Origin: Pseudomonas sp. ANT_H4
GTDB lineage: Bacteria; Pseudomonadota; Gammaproteobacteria; Pseudomonadales; Pseudomonadaceae
NCBI RefSeq assembly: GCF_008369295.1
Contig: NZ_VOBG01000011.1
Coordinates: forward strand, 124,001 to 188,000
Direction of reading: 5' to 3'
Length of the DNA stretch: 64,000 bases
This document shows, piece by piece, positions 8,263-16,897 of this stretch. A program made the position numbers and the translations under genes. Within the stretch, counting starts at the first letter, position 1. The number at the start of each line of letters is the position of its first letter. The notes beneath the pieces were generated by a model. That model was not told the DNA's origin and ran no database searches. It was given only the letters and a program-made list of their open reading frames with translations.

Positions 8263-8712
8263 TCAGACGTAGATGCTGACTCCGCCCTTTTCCTGCAGCC
8301 ACTGGCGGTAGGTTTCCAGCGAGTCGGTCTGCTGGTCGCCGTTGTAACCGGCGATGCGCACGCTGCCATCCATGCCGGCATCCACCATCTTCTGCACCTG
8401 CGCCAGCAGCTTGGCGGCATCGTCGCGATCGAGCTGCGTCACATCCGGCAATTGAATCACCGAAGGCCTAGTCGGCTGACTGTCGCCACTGCGCTGCACG
8501 GTATTGCTGGGCTGCGCCGCGCCACCATTCATCGCGCGTAGTAGTCCACCCTCACTGCGCGCCACCACCTGTTTGGCAAAACGCCGCAAGTCGGCAACTG
8601 GATCCTGACTGGCCTGACCGTCGGCTTCGCCGCTGGTCACAGTCGAGCGATTGTTGAGCTGGCTACCGTAGTAGCTGAGCATGGCAGGCGTGCTGTTGTT
8701 GATACTGGTCAT
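8263..8712 (-). CDS. Hypothetical protein, 149 aa
   Basis: I do not recognise this protein. The start at 8712 is supported by GGAGG 5 bases upstream. The N-terminal half is polar and low in complexity (SINNSTPAMLSYYGSQLNNR); the C-terminal half has DRDDAAKLLAQVQKMVDAGM and a SLETYRQWLQEKGGVSIYV tail, suggesting amphipathic helices. There is no signal peptide or membrane helix. It converges with the diguanylate cyclase, with 11 bp between stop codons. The SINN-type N-terminus and lack of hydrophobic segments recall small surface- or secretion-associated proteins, but this is only an impression. Confidence 0.65.
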   Translation of the reverse strand: MTSINNSTPAMLSYYGSQLNNRSTVTSGEADGQASQDPVADLRRFAKQVVARSEGGLLRAMNGGAAQPSNTVQRSGDSQPTRPSVIQLPDVTQLDRDDAAKLLAQVQKMVDAGMDGSVRIAGYNGDQQTDSLETYRQWLQEKGGVSIYV

Positions 8713-8847
8713 GAGGCCTCCGCGAAATCCGTTCGCCTGATGCAAAGCAGATTCCGGGCCAGTCGCTGCCGGCCAGTCACTACGCGGGTTGCACACACAT
8801 TCGCGGCAGCGACTTGCCACCGCAGGGCAAGGTTTTGCCTGTGCCGG

Positions 8848-9189
8848 TCAGCCCAGCAGATCGACCATCACCGCATTGCTGTAGATCAGGCAGCCATCTT
8901 CGGCGCTGTAGCCGACCAGATGAAACTGGCCACGCCCTTCCTCGCCGCCAAGGTACACGCGCCATTTGCATTCGCTCAGCGGGCCGAAGCCGTCGGGCAT
9001 GACCAGCTCCAGTGTCTGCATCTCGGCGTCGATCATCGTGTCTCTGAGCCCGCTGCGTTGCAGCTGCTCCTCGGCCTGCTCCAGGCGCAGGTGCTCGGCC
9101 TCGCTGACATAGAACTGCAGGGTCCCGATGGGGATGGATTTGCTGTCATTGTCGGCCTTGCGCCAACCGTCGATGCTCAGGGTGTTCAT
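8848..9189 (-). CDS. Hypothetical protein, 113 aa
   Basis: Not recognised. The start at 9189 has GGAGG 7 bases upstream; a TTG two codons earlier is also open. The sequence is soluble and compact, with an alpha-helical EAEHLRLEQAEEQLQRSGLR segment and a beta-rich C-terminus (CKWRVYLGGEEGRGQFHLVG). It lies upstream of the 149-residue hypothetical gene on the same strand, 135 bp away, and could share its transcript. Confidence 0.65.
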   Translation of the reverse strand: MNTLSIDGWRKADNDSKSIPIGTLQFYVSEAEHLRLEQAEEQLQRSGLRDTMIDAEMQTLELVMPDGFGPLSECKWRVYLGGEEGRGQFHLVGYSAEDGCLIYSNAVMVDLLG

Positions 9190-9323
9190 CCGCAAGCCTC
9201 CTCAGTGAAGCCTGAGCTCAGGGCAAATACCCACTTACAGAAGATGGGACAAGCCAGACGCCGAAACGGCTCCTGACAGGTGGACGAACGGCCGACCGTT
9301 TGCTTGTCGAGGCGATTGCGCTA

Positions 9324-10178
9324 GGGTCTGTTGCCGTTTCACATAGGTAACCAGAGAAAGGCACAGGCCATGGCCACGACGCTTTCGTAATTTCTCTTGA
9401 GTTTGTCGAACCGAGATGCCACCGCCCGGTAGTGCTTTAGCCGGGCGAAGGCGTTCTCCACCAAGTGCCGGTTGCGGTAAAGACCTCTGTCCAGATCCGC
9501 ATTGCCTTTCACGGAGTTACGCTTTCTCGGGATCACGGCCTTGGCCCCTTGTTGCTCAACCTGCTCCCGAACTCTCTCGCTGTCATAGCCCTTGTCCGCG
9601 ACAATGGTTTCTGCCTCCGGGAGCTTGGCAATCAATGCGGGAGCCTGGGTGCAATCATTGATTTGACCCCCCGTAATTTCAAACTCGATGGGCAGTCCAT
9701 GAGCATCAACTGCCAGGTGAATCTTGCTGGTATTGCCAGCTCGACTTTTTCCTATGGCCTCATCGTTGCCACTGGCAGCGCCTGCACTGTGTTGGTGAGC
9801 CTTGGCATAGCTGCCATCAATGAACACCCATTCCATGTCGGGCTGCGCCACAAGCGCCTTGAAAACCTTGAGCCATTTTCCAGTTGCGGACCACGCATTG
9901 AAGCGTTTATAGACCTTATTCCAGTTACCGAACGCTTCGGGTAGATCTTTCCAGGGACATCCCGTGCGCATGCGGTACAGCATGCCCTCCACAGTCATTC
10001 GTAGATCACGCTTGTTGTAGATGGCCTTGTGCAGCAGAATTTCCCGCAGCTTCGACCAATGCTCATCACTGAGCAATAATCGGGGCATTACAAACTCGTA
10101 TCGATGTTGGATCAGAGCTTCAACGATACGAGTTTGCTCTTATATATCAACTGGTTAGCGCGAAACGGCAACAGCCCC
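9324..10178 (-). mobile_element. Complete IS5-family insertion sequence
   Basis: An 855-bp element with one transposase gene. The ends are near-perfect inverted repeats: GGGTCTGTTGCCGTTTCAC on the left and GGGGCTGTTGCCGTTTCGC on the right (read inward). Both ends are flanked by TA (9322-9323 and 10179-10180) within CTA and TAG contexts, the usual IS5 target duplication. It is the only intact insertion sequence in the window and may be the youngest. Confidence 0.9.
9339..10088 (-). CDS. IS5-family transposase
   Basis: A 249-residue DDE transposase, full length and unbroken. The N-terminal DUF4096-type domain (LLSDEHWSKLREILLHKA to WNKVYKRFNAWSATGKW) is followed by the DDE_Tnp_1 core: first Asp in EWVFIDGSYAKAHQH, second in ETIVADKGYDSE, and the glutamate in HLVENAFARLKHYRAVASR. 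It fills the element almost end to end. Activity is plausible because the terminal repeats are also intact. Confidence 0.92.
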   Translation of the reverse strand: MPRLLLSDEHWSKLREILLHKAIYNKRDLRMTVEGMLYRMRTGCPWKDLPEAFGNWNKVYKRFNAWSATGKWLKVFKALVAQPDMEWVFIDGSYAKAHQHSAGAASGNDEAIGKSRAGNTSKIHLAVDAHGLPIEFEITGGQINDCTQAPALIAKLPEAETIVADKGYDSERVREQVEQQGAKAVIPRKRNSVKGNADLDRGLYRNRHLVENAFARLKHYRAVASRFDKLKRNYESVVAMACAFLWLPM

Positions 10179-10180
10179 TA

Positions 10181-10493
10181 GGAAGGAGATAGCTAAAACT
10201 GTACCGGTGGGACGATGAAATTCTTGTCAAAGGAATATGAATAGGACGTCAACCCAGCCGCATACCGAACACACGCGTATAGGACAGGAAGCACCATGGC
10301 CGGTTACGAATCCGATGGTTATTGCGCAGGCTCAGGGCGGTTAAATCAACGGCTCCGGGTCGTGGTGTTTTCCAGCATGGAATCCTCATCTATTTTGGGA
10401 AGCCGAAAGAATTCGCGGAAAAATGCGCTAAGTGCCGGTCGATTCTCAGCGTTCTACGGGCGTAGTTAGAGGGCTGTGGCGGTACTGGCATCA
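10181..10493. other. Intergenic, no gene recognised
   Basis: Between the IS5 element and the mntP stop. No convincing reading frame, RNA gene or repeat was seen. It may be remnant DNA from an interrupted gene. Confidence 0.4.
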
Positions 10494-11054
10494 TTACGCC
10501 AAGTGCTCGTAGAGGATGGTCGCGCCAACAAGGACCAAAACCACGCCGCCTACAATCTCCGCTCGGCGCCCGACGAGCGCGCCGATAACCCTTCCAAGCA
10601 TGACGCCAAGGGTCACCATGGTCATGGTGGCGAAGCCAATGGCCACCGCGGCGACAAGAATGTTGACGTCGATAAACGCCAAGCCCACACCTACTGCCAG
10701 AGCATCGATACTGGTGGCAGTGGCGGTGACTATCAGCAGAAACACGGAATGTTGCTTGGTTTTCGCGGGCTCTTCCTCAGGCGCCTTGAAACCGTTGTAC
10801 ATCATGTGCAAACCGAGGATTAGCAGCAGCGTGAAGGCGATCCAGTGATCCCAGCTTGCGACAAATTGCGACGCCGCTTGGCCGATCAGCCAGCCGATGA
10901 TGGGCGTGATTGCTTCGACTATGCCGAAGATCAAACCCATGCGCAGTGCTTCGGTAATGTGAGGCTTGTGCAGGCTCGAGCCTTTACCGACAGCAGCGGC
11001 AAAGGCATCCGTAGACATGGCTAGAGCGAGCATTACTAGGGAAAACGGATTCAT
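10494..11054 (-). CDS. mntP: Manganese exporter MntP
   Basis: Exports Mn(II) across the inner membrane and protects against manganese overload. The 186-residue protein has six hydrophobic helices in two homologous halves, each with a membrane-embedded acidic site: [17 protein letters not shown] in the first and [16 protein letters not shown] in the second, the DUF204 pattern. The start at 11054 fits the family N-terminus ([14 protein letters not shown]) with GGAAG 5-6 bases upstream; a longer frame to 11096 is untranslated leader. The leader contains a yybP-ykoY riboswitch, so expression should rise with manganese. It sits inside the island between an IS5 element and a copper ATPase remnant, so it may be an acquired extra copy. 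Confidence 0.95.
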   Translation of the reverse strand: MNPFSLVMLALAMSTDAFAAAVGKGSSLHKPHITEALRMGLIFGIVEAITPIIGWLIGQAASQFVASWDHWIAFTLLLILGLHMMYNGFKAPEEEPAKTKQHSVFLLIVTATATSIDALAVGVGLAFIDVNILVAAVAIGFATMTMVTLGVMLGRVIGALVGRRAEIVGGVVLVLVGATILYEHLA

Positions 11055-11085
11055 AAACACTTCCAGCCGGGCATCGAGTCCACGA

Positions 11086-11226
11086 CATACCCACACGCCC
11101 GGCTCTGGGGTGGATATGCCGATGGTCTCGCCAACCGAAAGGTGTCCGCACCACGGCAGGTTGCCGAGAATGTTGATACGGACGCTCCTGAGCGGATCAG
11201 AAGCAGGCTACTCCCCAAAGGGGGGG
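11086..11226 (-). promoter_or_regulatory. yybP-ykoY manganese riboswitch upstream of mntP
   Basis: On the minus strand the leader begins CTTTGGGGAGTAGCCTGCTT, the hallmark 5' segment of yybP-ykoY RNAs, and about 80 bases later has GGCGAGACCATCGGCAT, the second conserved internal-loop segment, followed by pairing CACCCC and GGGCG elements. It ends about 30-45 bases before the mntP ATG. This class binds Mn(II) and turns on mntP in E. coli and Pseudomonas relatives. Boundaries are approximate because no folding was run. Confidence 0.85.
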
Positions 11227-11363
11227 CGAACGGTAACAGGCCAAGAAATTAGCATCAAGGGGTGCTACAGCTATTGAGGCCACTACCGTGCAGCCCGGTT
11301 GGGTCCTCCTTCGGTTGTCTATTTGCAACCAGACCCGCAATGAGGATCTGCATCGCAAGTTAG

Positions 11364-12227
11364 ACGGATAGCGGCATTATCCGGTTGGATCAGGGCAGCG
11401 AACATCCCCTGGCACACGCCATCGTCGATCATGCCCGTGCCCAGGGCCTTGCGCTGAGCACGCCTGAAACCTTCGAATCGGCCTCCGGCATCGGCGTGCG
11501 TGGCAAGGTTGACGGCCGCGACTTGCAGTTGGGCAACACCGCGCTGATGAATGATGCCGGCGTGGATGCCAGCCCGCTCAAGGGGCATGCCGAACAGCTG
11601 CGCGGCGAAGGCGTGAGCATCATGTTCCTGGCCGTGGACAACGTACTGGCCGGTCTGCTGGCGGTTTCCGACCCGATCAAACCGACCTCAAAACTGGCGA
11701 TCCAGCGCCTGCAGGCAGACGGCATACGGGTGATCATGGCCACCGGCGATGGCCTGACGACTGCCCGTGCCGTAGCCCGCGAACTGGGTATCGAGGAGGT
11801 GCACGGCGAGGTCAAGCCGCAGGACAAGGAACGCCTGACCGCCTCGCTGCAACAGCAAGGGCACCGCGTGGCCATGGCCGGCGACGGCATCAACGACGCC
11901 CCGGCCCTGGCGCGCGCCGATATCGGCATTGCCATGGGCACCGGCACCGATGTGGCGATGAACAGCGCCCAGGTCACGCTGGTCAAGGGCGACCTGCTCG
12001 GCATCCTGCGCGCGCGCAGCCTGTCGGTGGCCACCGTGCGCAACATGCACCAGAACCTGACCTTCGCCTTTCTTTACAACGCTCTGGGCATTCCTTTGGC
12101 AGCCGGCCTGCTCTACCCGCTGACCGGCCTCCTGCTGTCACCAATAATCGCAGCGCTGGCGATGAGCATGAGCTCCGCTTCGGTGGTGTTCAACGCCTTG
12201 AGACTGCGCAAGGTATCAATCGACTGA
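11364..12227 (+). pseudogene. copA: Copper-type P1B ATPase, C-terminal part only
   Basis: The last 280 residues of a CopA-like copper exporter. Visible are the P1B signature GSEHPLAHAIVDHA in the nucleotide-binding domain, the MATGDGLTTARAVARELGIE motif, the hinge VAMAGDGINDAPALARADIG, and the last two membrane helices with NLTFAFLYNALGIPLAAGLL and MSMSSASVVFNALRLRK. Missing are the HMA domains, the first six helices with the CPC site and the phosphorylated DKTGT. The frame is closed by a stop at 11361, and no start with a ribosome site is visible, so this is a deletion remnant. It once headed the copZ/DUF411/dsbD group that follows. Confidence 0.88.
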
Positions 12228-12232
12228 AACTC

Positions 12233-12263
12233 TTGACCTTGCCACCTTGGCAAGGTTGAGAAT
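12233..12263 (+). promoter_or_regulatory. CueR/MerR-type promoter with 19-bp spacer
   Basis: TTGACC (12233-12238) and GAGAAT (12258-12263) are separated by 19 bp, the long spacer of MerR-family promoters. Between them lies a perfect 9-bp inverted repeat, ACCTTGCCA and TGGCAAGGT (12236-12256, 3-bp centre), the form expected for a CueR operator. It sits 39 bp before the copZ-like ATG, so copper-dependent activation by a CueR encoded elsewhere is likely. Confidence 0.8.
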
Positions 12264-12301
12264 TGCCTCAACCCCAGCAGCAACCTCGCAAGGAGATTGT
12301 C

Positions 12302-12574
12302 ATGAGCACCGTTGAATTGAGTGTCAAAGGCATGAGCTGCGGCTCATGCGTCCTGCATGTCACCGAGGCGCTCAACGCAGTTGAAGGCGTCACCGAGGTC
12401 GACGTCGATCTGCAAGCGGCCAGTGTGCGGGTCAGCGCTGAGTGCGACAGCGATGTGCTTGTCGCCGCCCTGGGTGATGCTGGATACCCCGCCCAACTGA
12501 GCAGTCCGGCGGCCTCATCTAGCCCCGCCAGGAAAACCGGATGCGGTGGCAGCGGTGGCTGCTGTTGCAAGTGA
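12302..12574 (+). CDS. CopZ-like copper chaperone with Cys-rich tail
   Basis: A 90-residue protein starting at 12302, 6 bases after an AGGAG ribosome site. Residues 1-68 form an HMA domain with the metal loop KGMSCGSCVLHVTEAL. After a Ser/Ala-rich linker the tail ends in TGCGGSGGCCCK, adding further cysteines that could bind extra copper. It lies directly behind a CueR-type promoter and before a DUF411 and a dsbD gene, which suggests a periplasm/cytoplasm copper-handling operon. Standard CopZ proteins lack such a tail; whether it matters is not known from the sequence. Confidence 0.88.
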   Translation: MSTVELSVKGMSCGSCVLHVTEALNAVEGVTEVDVDLQAASVRVSAECDSDVLVAALGDAGYPAQLSSPAASSSPARKTGCGGSGGCCCK

Positions 12575-12599
12575 GCAAACCATTGGAAACAGGTTTTTT

Positions 12600-13058
12600 A
12601 TGTCCAGAACACTGACTACCGCGGCGCTCGCCGCCCTGCTGCTAAGTGGCGCCGCCCAGGCCGCGCAACCCCTGATCATTGATGTGCACCGCGACGCCAA
12701 CTGTGGGTGCTGCAAGGACTGGATTACCTACCTGGAGAACAACGGCTTCGAAGTCCGCGATCACGTCGAACGCAACATGAACACGGTCAAGCAAGACCTC
12801 GGCGTGAAACCGCGTCTGGCTTCCTGCCATACAGGCGTGATCGATGGAAAGTTCGTTGAAGGCCACGTGCCCGTTGCGCAGATTTTGGAGCTTCGCAAGC
12901 GCCCTGACCTGCTGGGCATCGCCGTGCCAGGCATGCCGGCTGGCTCACCAGGCATGGAGTATGGCGACGTCAAACATCCCTACCAGGTGATCGGGATAAC
13001 TCGCACTGGCCGAGAAAAGGTCATTGCCAATTATCCGCTGGAACAAGCCCCGAATTAA
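12600..13058 (+). CDS. DUF411 periplasmic metal-associated protein
   Basis: A 152-residue secreted protein with a signal peptide (MSRTLTTAALAALLLSGAAQAA). The mature part has the DUF411 hallmark VHRDANCGCCKDWITYLENN, with a CGCC pair, and HTGVIDGKFVEGHVPVAQI and a PGMPAGSPGMEYG motif further on. DUF411 proteins accompany copper and other metal resistance operons, and the CGCC pair and Met-rich motif suggest metal binding. The gene is 25 bp after copZ and shares its promoter. Confidence 0.88.
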   Translation: MSRTLTTAALAALLLSGAAQAAQPLIIDVHRDANCGCCKDWITYLENNGFEVRDHVERNMNTVKQDLGVKPRLASCHTGVIDGKFVEGHVPVAQILELRKRPDLLGIAVPGMPAGSPGMEYGDVKHPYQVIGITRTGREKVIANYPLEQAPN

Positions 13059-13202
13059 TAGCAGCTCGCCGGGCGGGCTGGTACTGGCTGGCATCCTGCG
13101 ATGCACTGAATCGCAGCGGAGACCATCCCCAGCCCGCACTTCAAAAAGCCCGGCTCCGTTAACAAGCTGAAATTCACCTCCTTTTCGTTATTAGCCCGCG
13201 AG

Positions 13203-14975
13203 ATGGTCATGTCCCGCCTCCTGCTGTGTCTGCTGCTGCTACTGCTTACCTTGCCAGCCAACGCCGAGATATTTGATTCTTCGCGTCCTCAGTCGGCTCT
13301 GTTCGGCACTCCGCTGAATAACAGCCAGGATTTCCTTCCGGTAGACAGGGCCTTCCGCCTCGACCTGTTGGAAACCGGTAAGGACAGTGTCCGCCTGCGC
13401 TTCATAAATGCCGAGGGTTATTACCTCTATAAACATCGCTTCGCATTCACCAGCGACCACCCGCAAGTGTCAATCGGCACCCCGCAATGGCCCGCGGCCG
13501 AACCGAAAACCGATGAATTTTTCGGCGATGTCGAGGTGTTCTACGGCGTTACCGACTTGCTGCTACCCGTTAATAACCCCCTGAACACACCGTTCACCTT
13601 ACAGGTGAGCTATCAGGGCTGCGCTGATCTGGGGCTGTGCTATCCGCCAGAGATTCGCAGCTTCGAGGTAGGTGATCCCTCCCTCATTGCAGCCGTGCAA
13701 CAAGGGGTTGCCATTGACTGGCGTAGTCTGGCGCTGTTCTTCCTGGCTGGCCTGGGCCTGACTTTCACACCCTGCGTGCTGCCGATGCTGCCAATTCTGT
13801 CTGGCGTGGTATTACGCGGAAAACTCGGCGGAATGCGTGGATTACGCCTATCGCTTGCCTATGTACTCCCCATGGCTGCCAGCTTCGCCCTGCTTGGTGC
13901 GCTAATGGGCATGTTCGGCGCTGGACTCAACCTACAAGCGCGCCTGCAGTCACCGTGGCTGTTGGTGCCCTTTGCAATGTTCTTCACTGTTTTCGCTCTG
14001 GCCATGTTTGGCGTATTCGAGTTGCGCATGCCGCGCTTGATCACCGAACGACTGGATCGCCTGGCTGGCCAAACCCGCGGGGGTTCAATGTTGGGCGCCG
14101 CCACGCTCGGCGTACTGTCGAGCCTGCTGGTTTCGCCCTGTGTGACTGCCCCTCTGGTCGGCGCACTGCTCTACATCAGCACCACCGGCGACGCACTGGG
14201 TGGCGGCCTTAAGCTGTTTGCCCTCGGGTTGGGCATGGGCGCGCCGTTGGTATTGTTCGCCATCGGCGGCGGAGCATTGCTACCCAAGTCTGGCACTTGG
14301 ATGGTCGGTGTGCGTAAAGCCTTCGGCGTGATGCTACTGGCTGTCTCTGTATGGCTGCTGGAACGCGTGCTACCCGCTCCAGTGGCTTTGGCCTTGTGGG
14401 GCCTTTTGGCAGTTGGCAGCGCGATTTGGCTCGGTGCATTGGAGTTCACCCTCAAGTCCGGCCGGCAAAGACTCGCCCAACTACTCGGTGTGGCACTACT
14501 GGTCTACGGTGTCAGCGCCTGGCTCGGCGCTTTGCAAGGTCAATCCGATCCGCTGCGACCGCTGGGTCAGCTGGACGCCAATGCCGTACTTCCGACCGGC
14601 GCTAACGCCGGCTGGCAGACTGTGGATACACCAGCTGCTCTGGATGCCGCTCTGCTGTCAGCGAAAGATGCCGACCAACCACTGCTATTGGATTGGTACG
14701 CCGACTGGTGCATCAGTTGCAAGGTAATTGAACGAGAAGTGCTGGCAGCGCCCGCCGTGCGTGAGCAACTAACCGGTTACCGGCTGGTGCGCTTCGACAT
14801 AACGCGTAGCGATGCCGAGCAACGCACCCTGCTCGACCGCTACCAGCTGTTCGGCCCACCGGCACTGCAGTTATTCGCTCCCAATGGCGAAGAATGGCAA
14901 GATCTCCGCACTGTTGGCGAAACCGACGCTGAGAGTTTCGTCAAACGCCTGCACCAAGCCAACGGCCGAATCTAG
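13203..14975 (+). CDS. dsbD: Thiol:disulfide interchange protein DsbD
   Basis: Moves electrons from cytosolic thioredoxin to periplasmic thiol partners. The 590-residue protein shows the three expected parts: a signal peptide and periplasmic alpha domain (to about residue 150) with the CADLGLC cysteine pair; a membrane domain of about eight helices with FTPCVLPMLPILSG and VSPCVTAPLVGALLY carrying its cysteine pair; and a C-terminal thioredoxin domain with LLDWYADWCISCKVIERE. It begins at 13203 (MVM) or two codons later at 13209; neither has a strong ribosome site. It follows the copper genes by 144 bp and may supply reductant to periplasmic copper proteins, a role inferred from context. Confidence 0.93.
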   Translation: MVMSRLLLCLLLLLLTLPANAEIFDSSRPQSALFGTPLNNSQDFLPVDRAFRLDLLETGKDSVRLRFINAEGYYLYKHRFAFTSDHPQVSIGTPQWPAAEPKTDEFFGDVEVFYGVTDLLLPVNNPLNTPFTLQVSYQGCADLGLCYPPEIRSFEVGDPSLIAAVQQGVAIDWRSLALFFLAGLGLTFTPCVLPMLPILSGVVLRGKLGGMRGLRLSLAYVLPMAASFALLGALMGMFGAGLNLQARLQSPWLLVPFAMFFTVFALAMFGVFELRMPRLITERLDRLAGQTRGGSMLGAATLGVLSSLLVSPCVTAPLVGALLYISTTGDALGGGLKLFALGLGMGAPLVLFAIGGGALLPKSGTWMVGVRKAFGVMLLAVSVWLLERVLPAPVALALWGLLAVGSAIWLGALEFTLKSGRQRLAQLLGVALLVYGVSAWLGALQGQSDPLRPLGQLDANAVLPTGANAGWQTVDTPAALDAALLSAKDADQPLLLDWYADWCISCKVIEREVLAAPAVREQLTGYRLVRFDITRSDAEQRTLLDRYQLFGPPALQLFAPNGEEWQDLRTVGETDAESFVKRLHQANGRI

Positions 14976-14979
14976 ATTA

Positions 14980-15001
14980 GCCCCTTCACTTCTGGAGGGG
15001 C
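14980..15001 (+). terminator. Possible terminator after dsbD
   Basis: GCCCCT and AGGGGC form a 6-bp stem with a 10-base loop 5 bp after the dsbD stop. There is no T-run, so intrinsic termination is weak or absent. Confidence 0.35.
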
Positions 15002-15130
15002 GTGTTCTACCCCTGGCTAGCCAGCAAGCTAACGGAAATGCAATCGCCGCTACAGCCTACTGTCATCAGAGCAGCCGGCGGTGCCGGCCCAACATCCCTT
15101 TCAGGCCAAGCACACCGCAATAACTGAAAT

Positions 15131-16534
15131 CTAAGCTCTAGCCACCATCGACAGGCGCTCAATAGGCCCACCAACTGACGAGACCAGAACTAGCGACTTA
15201 CCATCATCAACAGGCTCGACGGACATTTCCGCACCTTGGTCCAGCAGCCGCATACCATCGAAGCGGATAGTAAGGTGCGTACTGGCCGCTTTGACCTTGT
15301 TCTGCTCTAACAAATCGAGCCGATCGGCCCAGTCTTGCATCATTTTCCGGCGGGGCTCCACATACAGAGCGTGGTTGTACGTGGCGCTGACCTTGTTGGG
15401 GTCCGCGTGCGAGAGCTGGGCGTCCACCCAGTTCTTGGGGTAACCAAACTCGTTGAGCGCCGTGGAGAGCGTGCCACGGATGCCGTGACCAGTGAGCAAA
15501 TCTTTATAGCCCATGCGCTTGATCGCGCCGTTCAGCGTGTTCTCGCTAATGCGCATTCTCAGCTCGCTTCGGTGTGCAAGTAGATAGCGCTGGGCTGGCT
15601 TGGTCTGCTCCAGCAGATAGCGAACGATCTCGATGGCCTGGACCGATAACGGCACGATATAGGGCGGAATATCCTGCGGCCTCTGTCCACGCTTGCGCAT
15701 GCCATCCTGGAGTTGCTTGACCACCTCGGGGGGAATGATCCATAAGCCGCGCTCAAGATCGAACTGATCAGGGGTCGCCAGGCGCAGCTCACCAGTACGC
15801 ACACCCGTCAACAACAGCAGACGAATACCAAGTTGCGTGGTGAACCTGCCTCTATAGCGGCGTAGCTTGTTCAGCAGATTGGGCAGTTCAGGTAGCCGCA
15901 GGAAGGGATTATTGACCACAGGTGGCTTGGGGATAGCAACAACATCCAAGTCCGATGCTGGATTGCTTTCCAGCCCTGCGACTTTCACCATCGCAAAGCG
16001 GAACAACTGCCTGAGCCAGGTGCGCACTTTCTCGGCAGTGGTAAATGCCCTGCGCTGCTCGATACTCACGAGCACGTCCAACAGGTCGGGACGGCAAATA
16101 TCAAAGATGGATACGGAGCCTAACGCGGGCAACACGTCTTTATCGAAGATACGCTGGATCTGCGAGAGGGTACTTTGCCTGCCTTCCTTGAGTTCCAGCT
16201 TTCGGTGCGCAAGCCACTGCAGATACACCACCTTGAAGCTGTTCTCCGTCGCGAAACAGACAGCTCGAAGTTTTTGCTTACGATCAATCTTGGGATTGAT
16301 GCCTTTCGCCACCAGGGCGCGGGCCTCATCGCGTAATGCACGTGCTTCCCGAAGGCTAACCTTCGGATAGGTGCCCAGCGACATTCGTTTCTGTTTGGTA
16401 GCCCAGTAATATCTGAAGTGCCAAGACTTTCCGCCAGCGGCAGATACCGCCAGAGAAAGGCCATCGAAGTCGGTGAGGGTATAGTCTTTGCCAGTCGCCC
16501 GAGCCTGCCGGACAGTGACGTCTGTGAGCGCCAT
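15131..16534 (-). CDS. int: Tyrosine-recombinase integrase (P4/DUF4102 type)
   Basis: Site-specific recombinase that integrates and excises the island at tRNA-Gly. The 467-residue protein has an N-terminal DUF4102 arm-binding domain (ALTDVTVRQARATGKDYTL, then GLSLAVSAAGGKSWHFRYY), a core-binding domain and a catalytic domain with the Arg in LLLTGVRTGELRL (about residue 246), HGIRGTLST (HxxR), QLSHADPNKVSATYNHA and a C-terminal Tyr in ALYVEPRRKMMQDW. The start at 16534 has AGGAG 7 bases upstream. It lies beside and points away from the tRNA, as in many such islands. Appears intact. Confidence 0.95.
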   Translation of the reverse strand: MALTDVTVRQARATGKDYTLTDFDGLSLAVSAAGGKSWHFRYYWATKQKRMSLGTYPKVSLREARALRDEARALVAKGINPKIDRKQKLRAVCFATENSFKVVYLQWLAHRKLELKEGRQSTLSQIQRIFDKDVLPALGSVSIFDICRPDLLDVLVSIEQRRAFTTAEKVRTWLRQLFRFAMVKVAGLESNPASDLDVVAIPKPPVVNNPFLRLPELPNLLNKLRRYRGRFTTQLGIRLLLLTGVRTGELRLATPDQFDLERGLWIIPPEVVKQLQDGMRKRGQRPQDIPPYIVPLSVQAIEIVRYLLEQTKPAQRYLLAHRSELRMRISENTLNGAIKRMGYKDLLTGHGIRGTLSTALNEFGYPKNWVDAQLSHADPNKVSATYNHALYVEPRRKMMQDWADRLDLLEQNKVKAASTHLTIRFDGMRLLDQGAEMSVEPVDDGKSLVLVSSVGGPIERLSMVARA

Positions 16535-16690
16535 GGTATAGCTCCTGAACATAGGTCAGGGCTAGATGCTTGTCTCGCAGGCCACGCTCCTCCAGCAACA
16601 ATCCGGAAACCACGCGCCCCGTAAGATGGACTTAAAACTGGACTCAAACGTCCTGGCTGGGGGTGGTTTACAGTGGATTTCACTGGAACG

Positions 16691-16714
16691 AAAAAAGGGC
16701 CTTACGGCCCTTAC
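16691..16714 (-). terminator. Intrinsic terminator downstream of tRNA-Gly
   Basis: On the minus strand AAGGGCC, a GTAA loop and GGCCCTT are followed by six T. It lies 45 bp after the tRNA 3' end and should stop tRNA transcription before the integrase gene. Confidence 0.8.
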
Positions 16715-16758
16715 TTCAATGACTTATAGGCTTCAGTGGACGTCTATAGATCATAATT

Positions 16759-16834
<76 letters not shown>

Positions 16835-16897
16835 GTCTTGGTGGTGCGCATTCTATAGAATCCACATCACCCGTCAACCCCTTGATTCAAAAAAGTT

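Larger units (their letters stand above)
1..16758. mobile_element. Genomic island, tRNA-Gly-proximal end (left end outside window)
   Basis: A tyrosine integrase at 15131-16534 lies about 225 bp from the 3' end of tRNA-Gly, the usual arrangement for an integrative island that enters a tRNA 3' end. From there leftwards the DNA is rich in insertion-sequence debris, broken genes and metal-handling genes, while everything to the right (pgsA, uvrC, gacA) is core Pseudomonas. I did not find a second copy of the tRNA 3' end within the window, so the distal attachment site is either to the left of base 1 or lost. The island call is an inference from integrase, tRNA and cargo; the exact right boundary is taken as the tRNA 3' end. 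Confidence 0.65.

Noticed and set aside
10181..10493. Short frames between IS5 and mntP
   Set aside because: Too short, no ribosome sites and no recognisable sequence.
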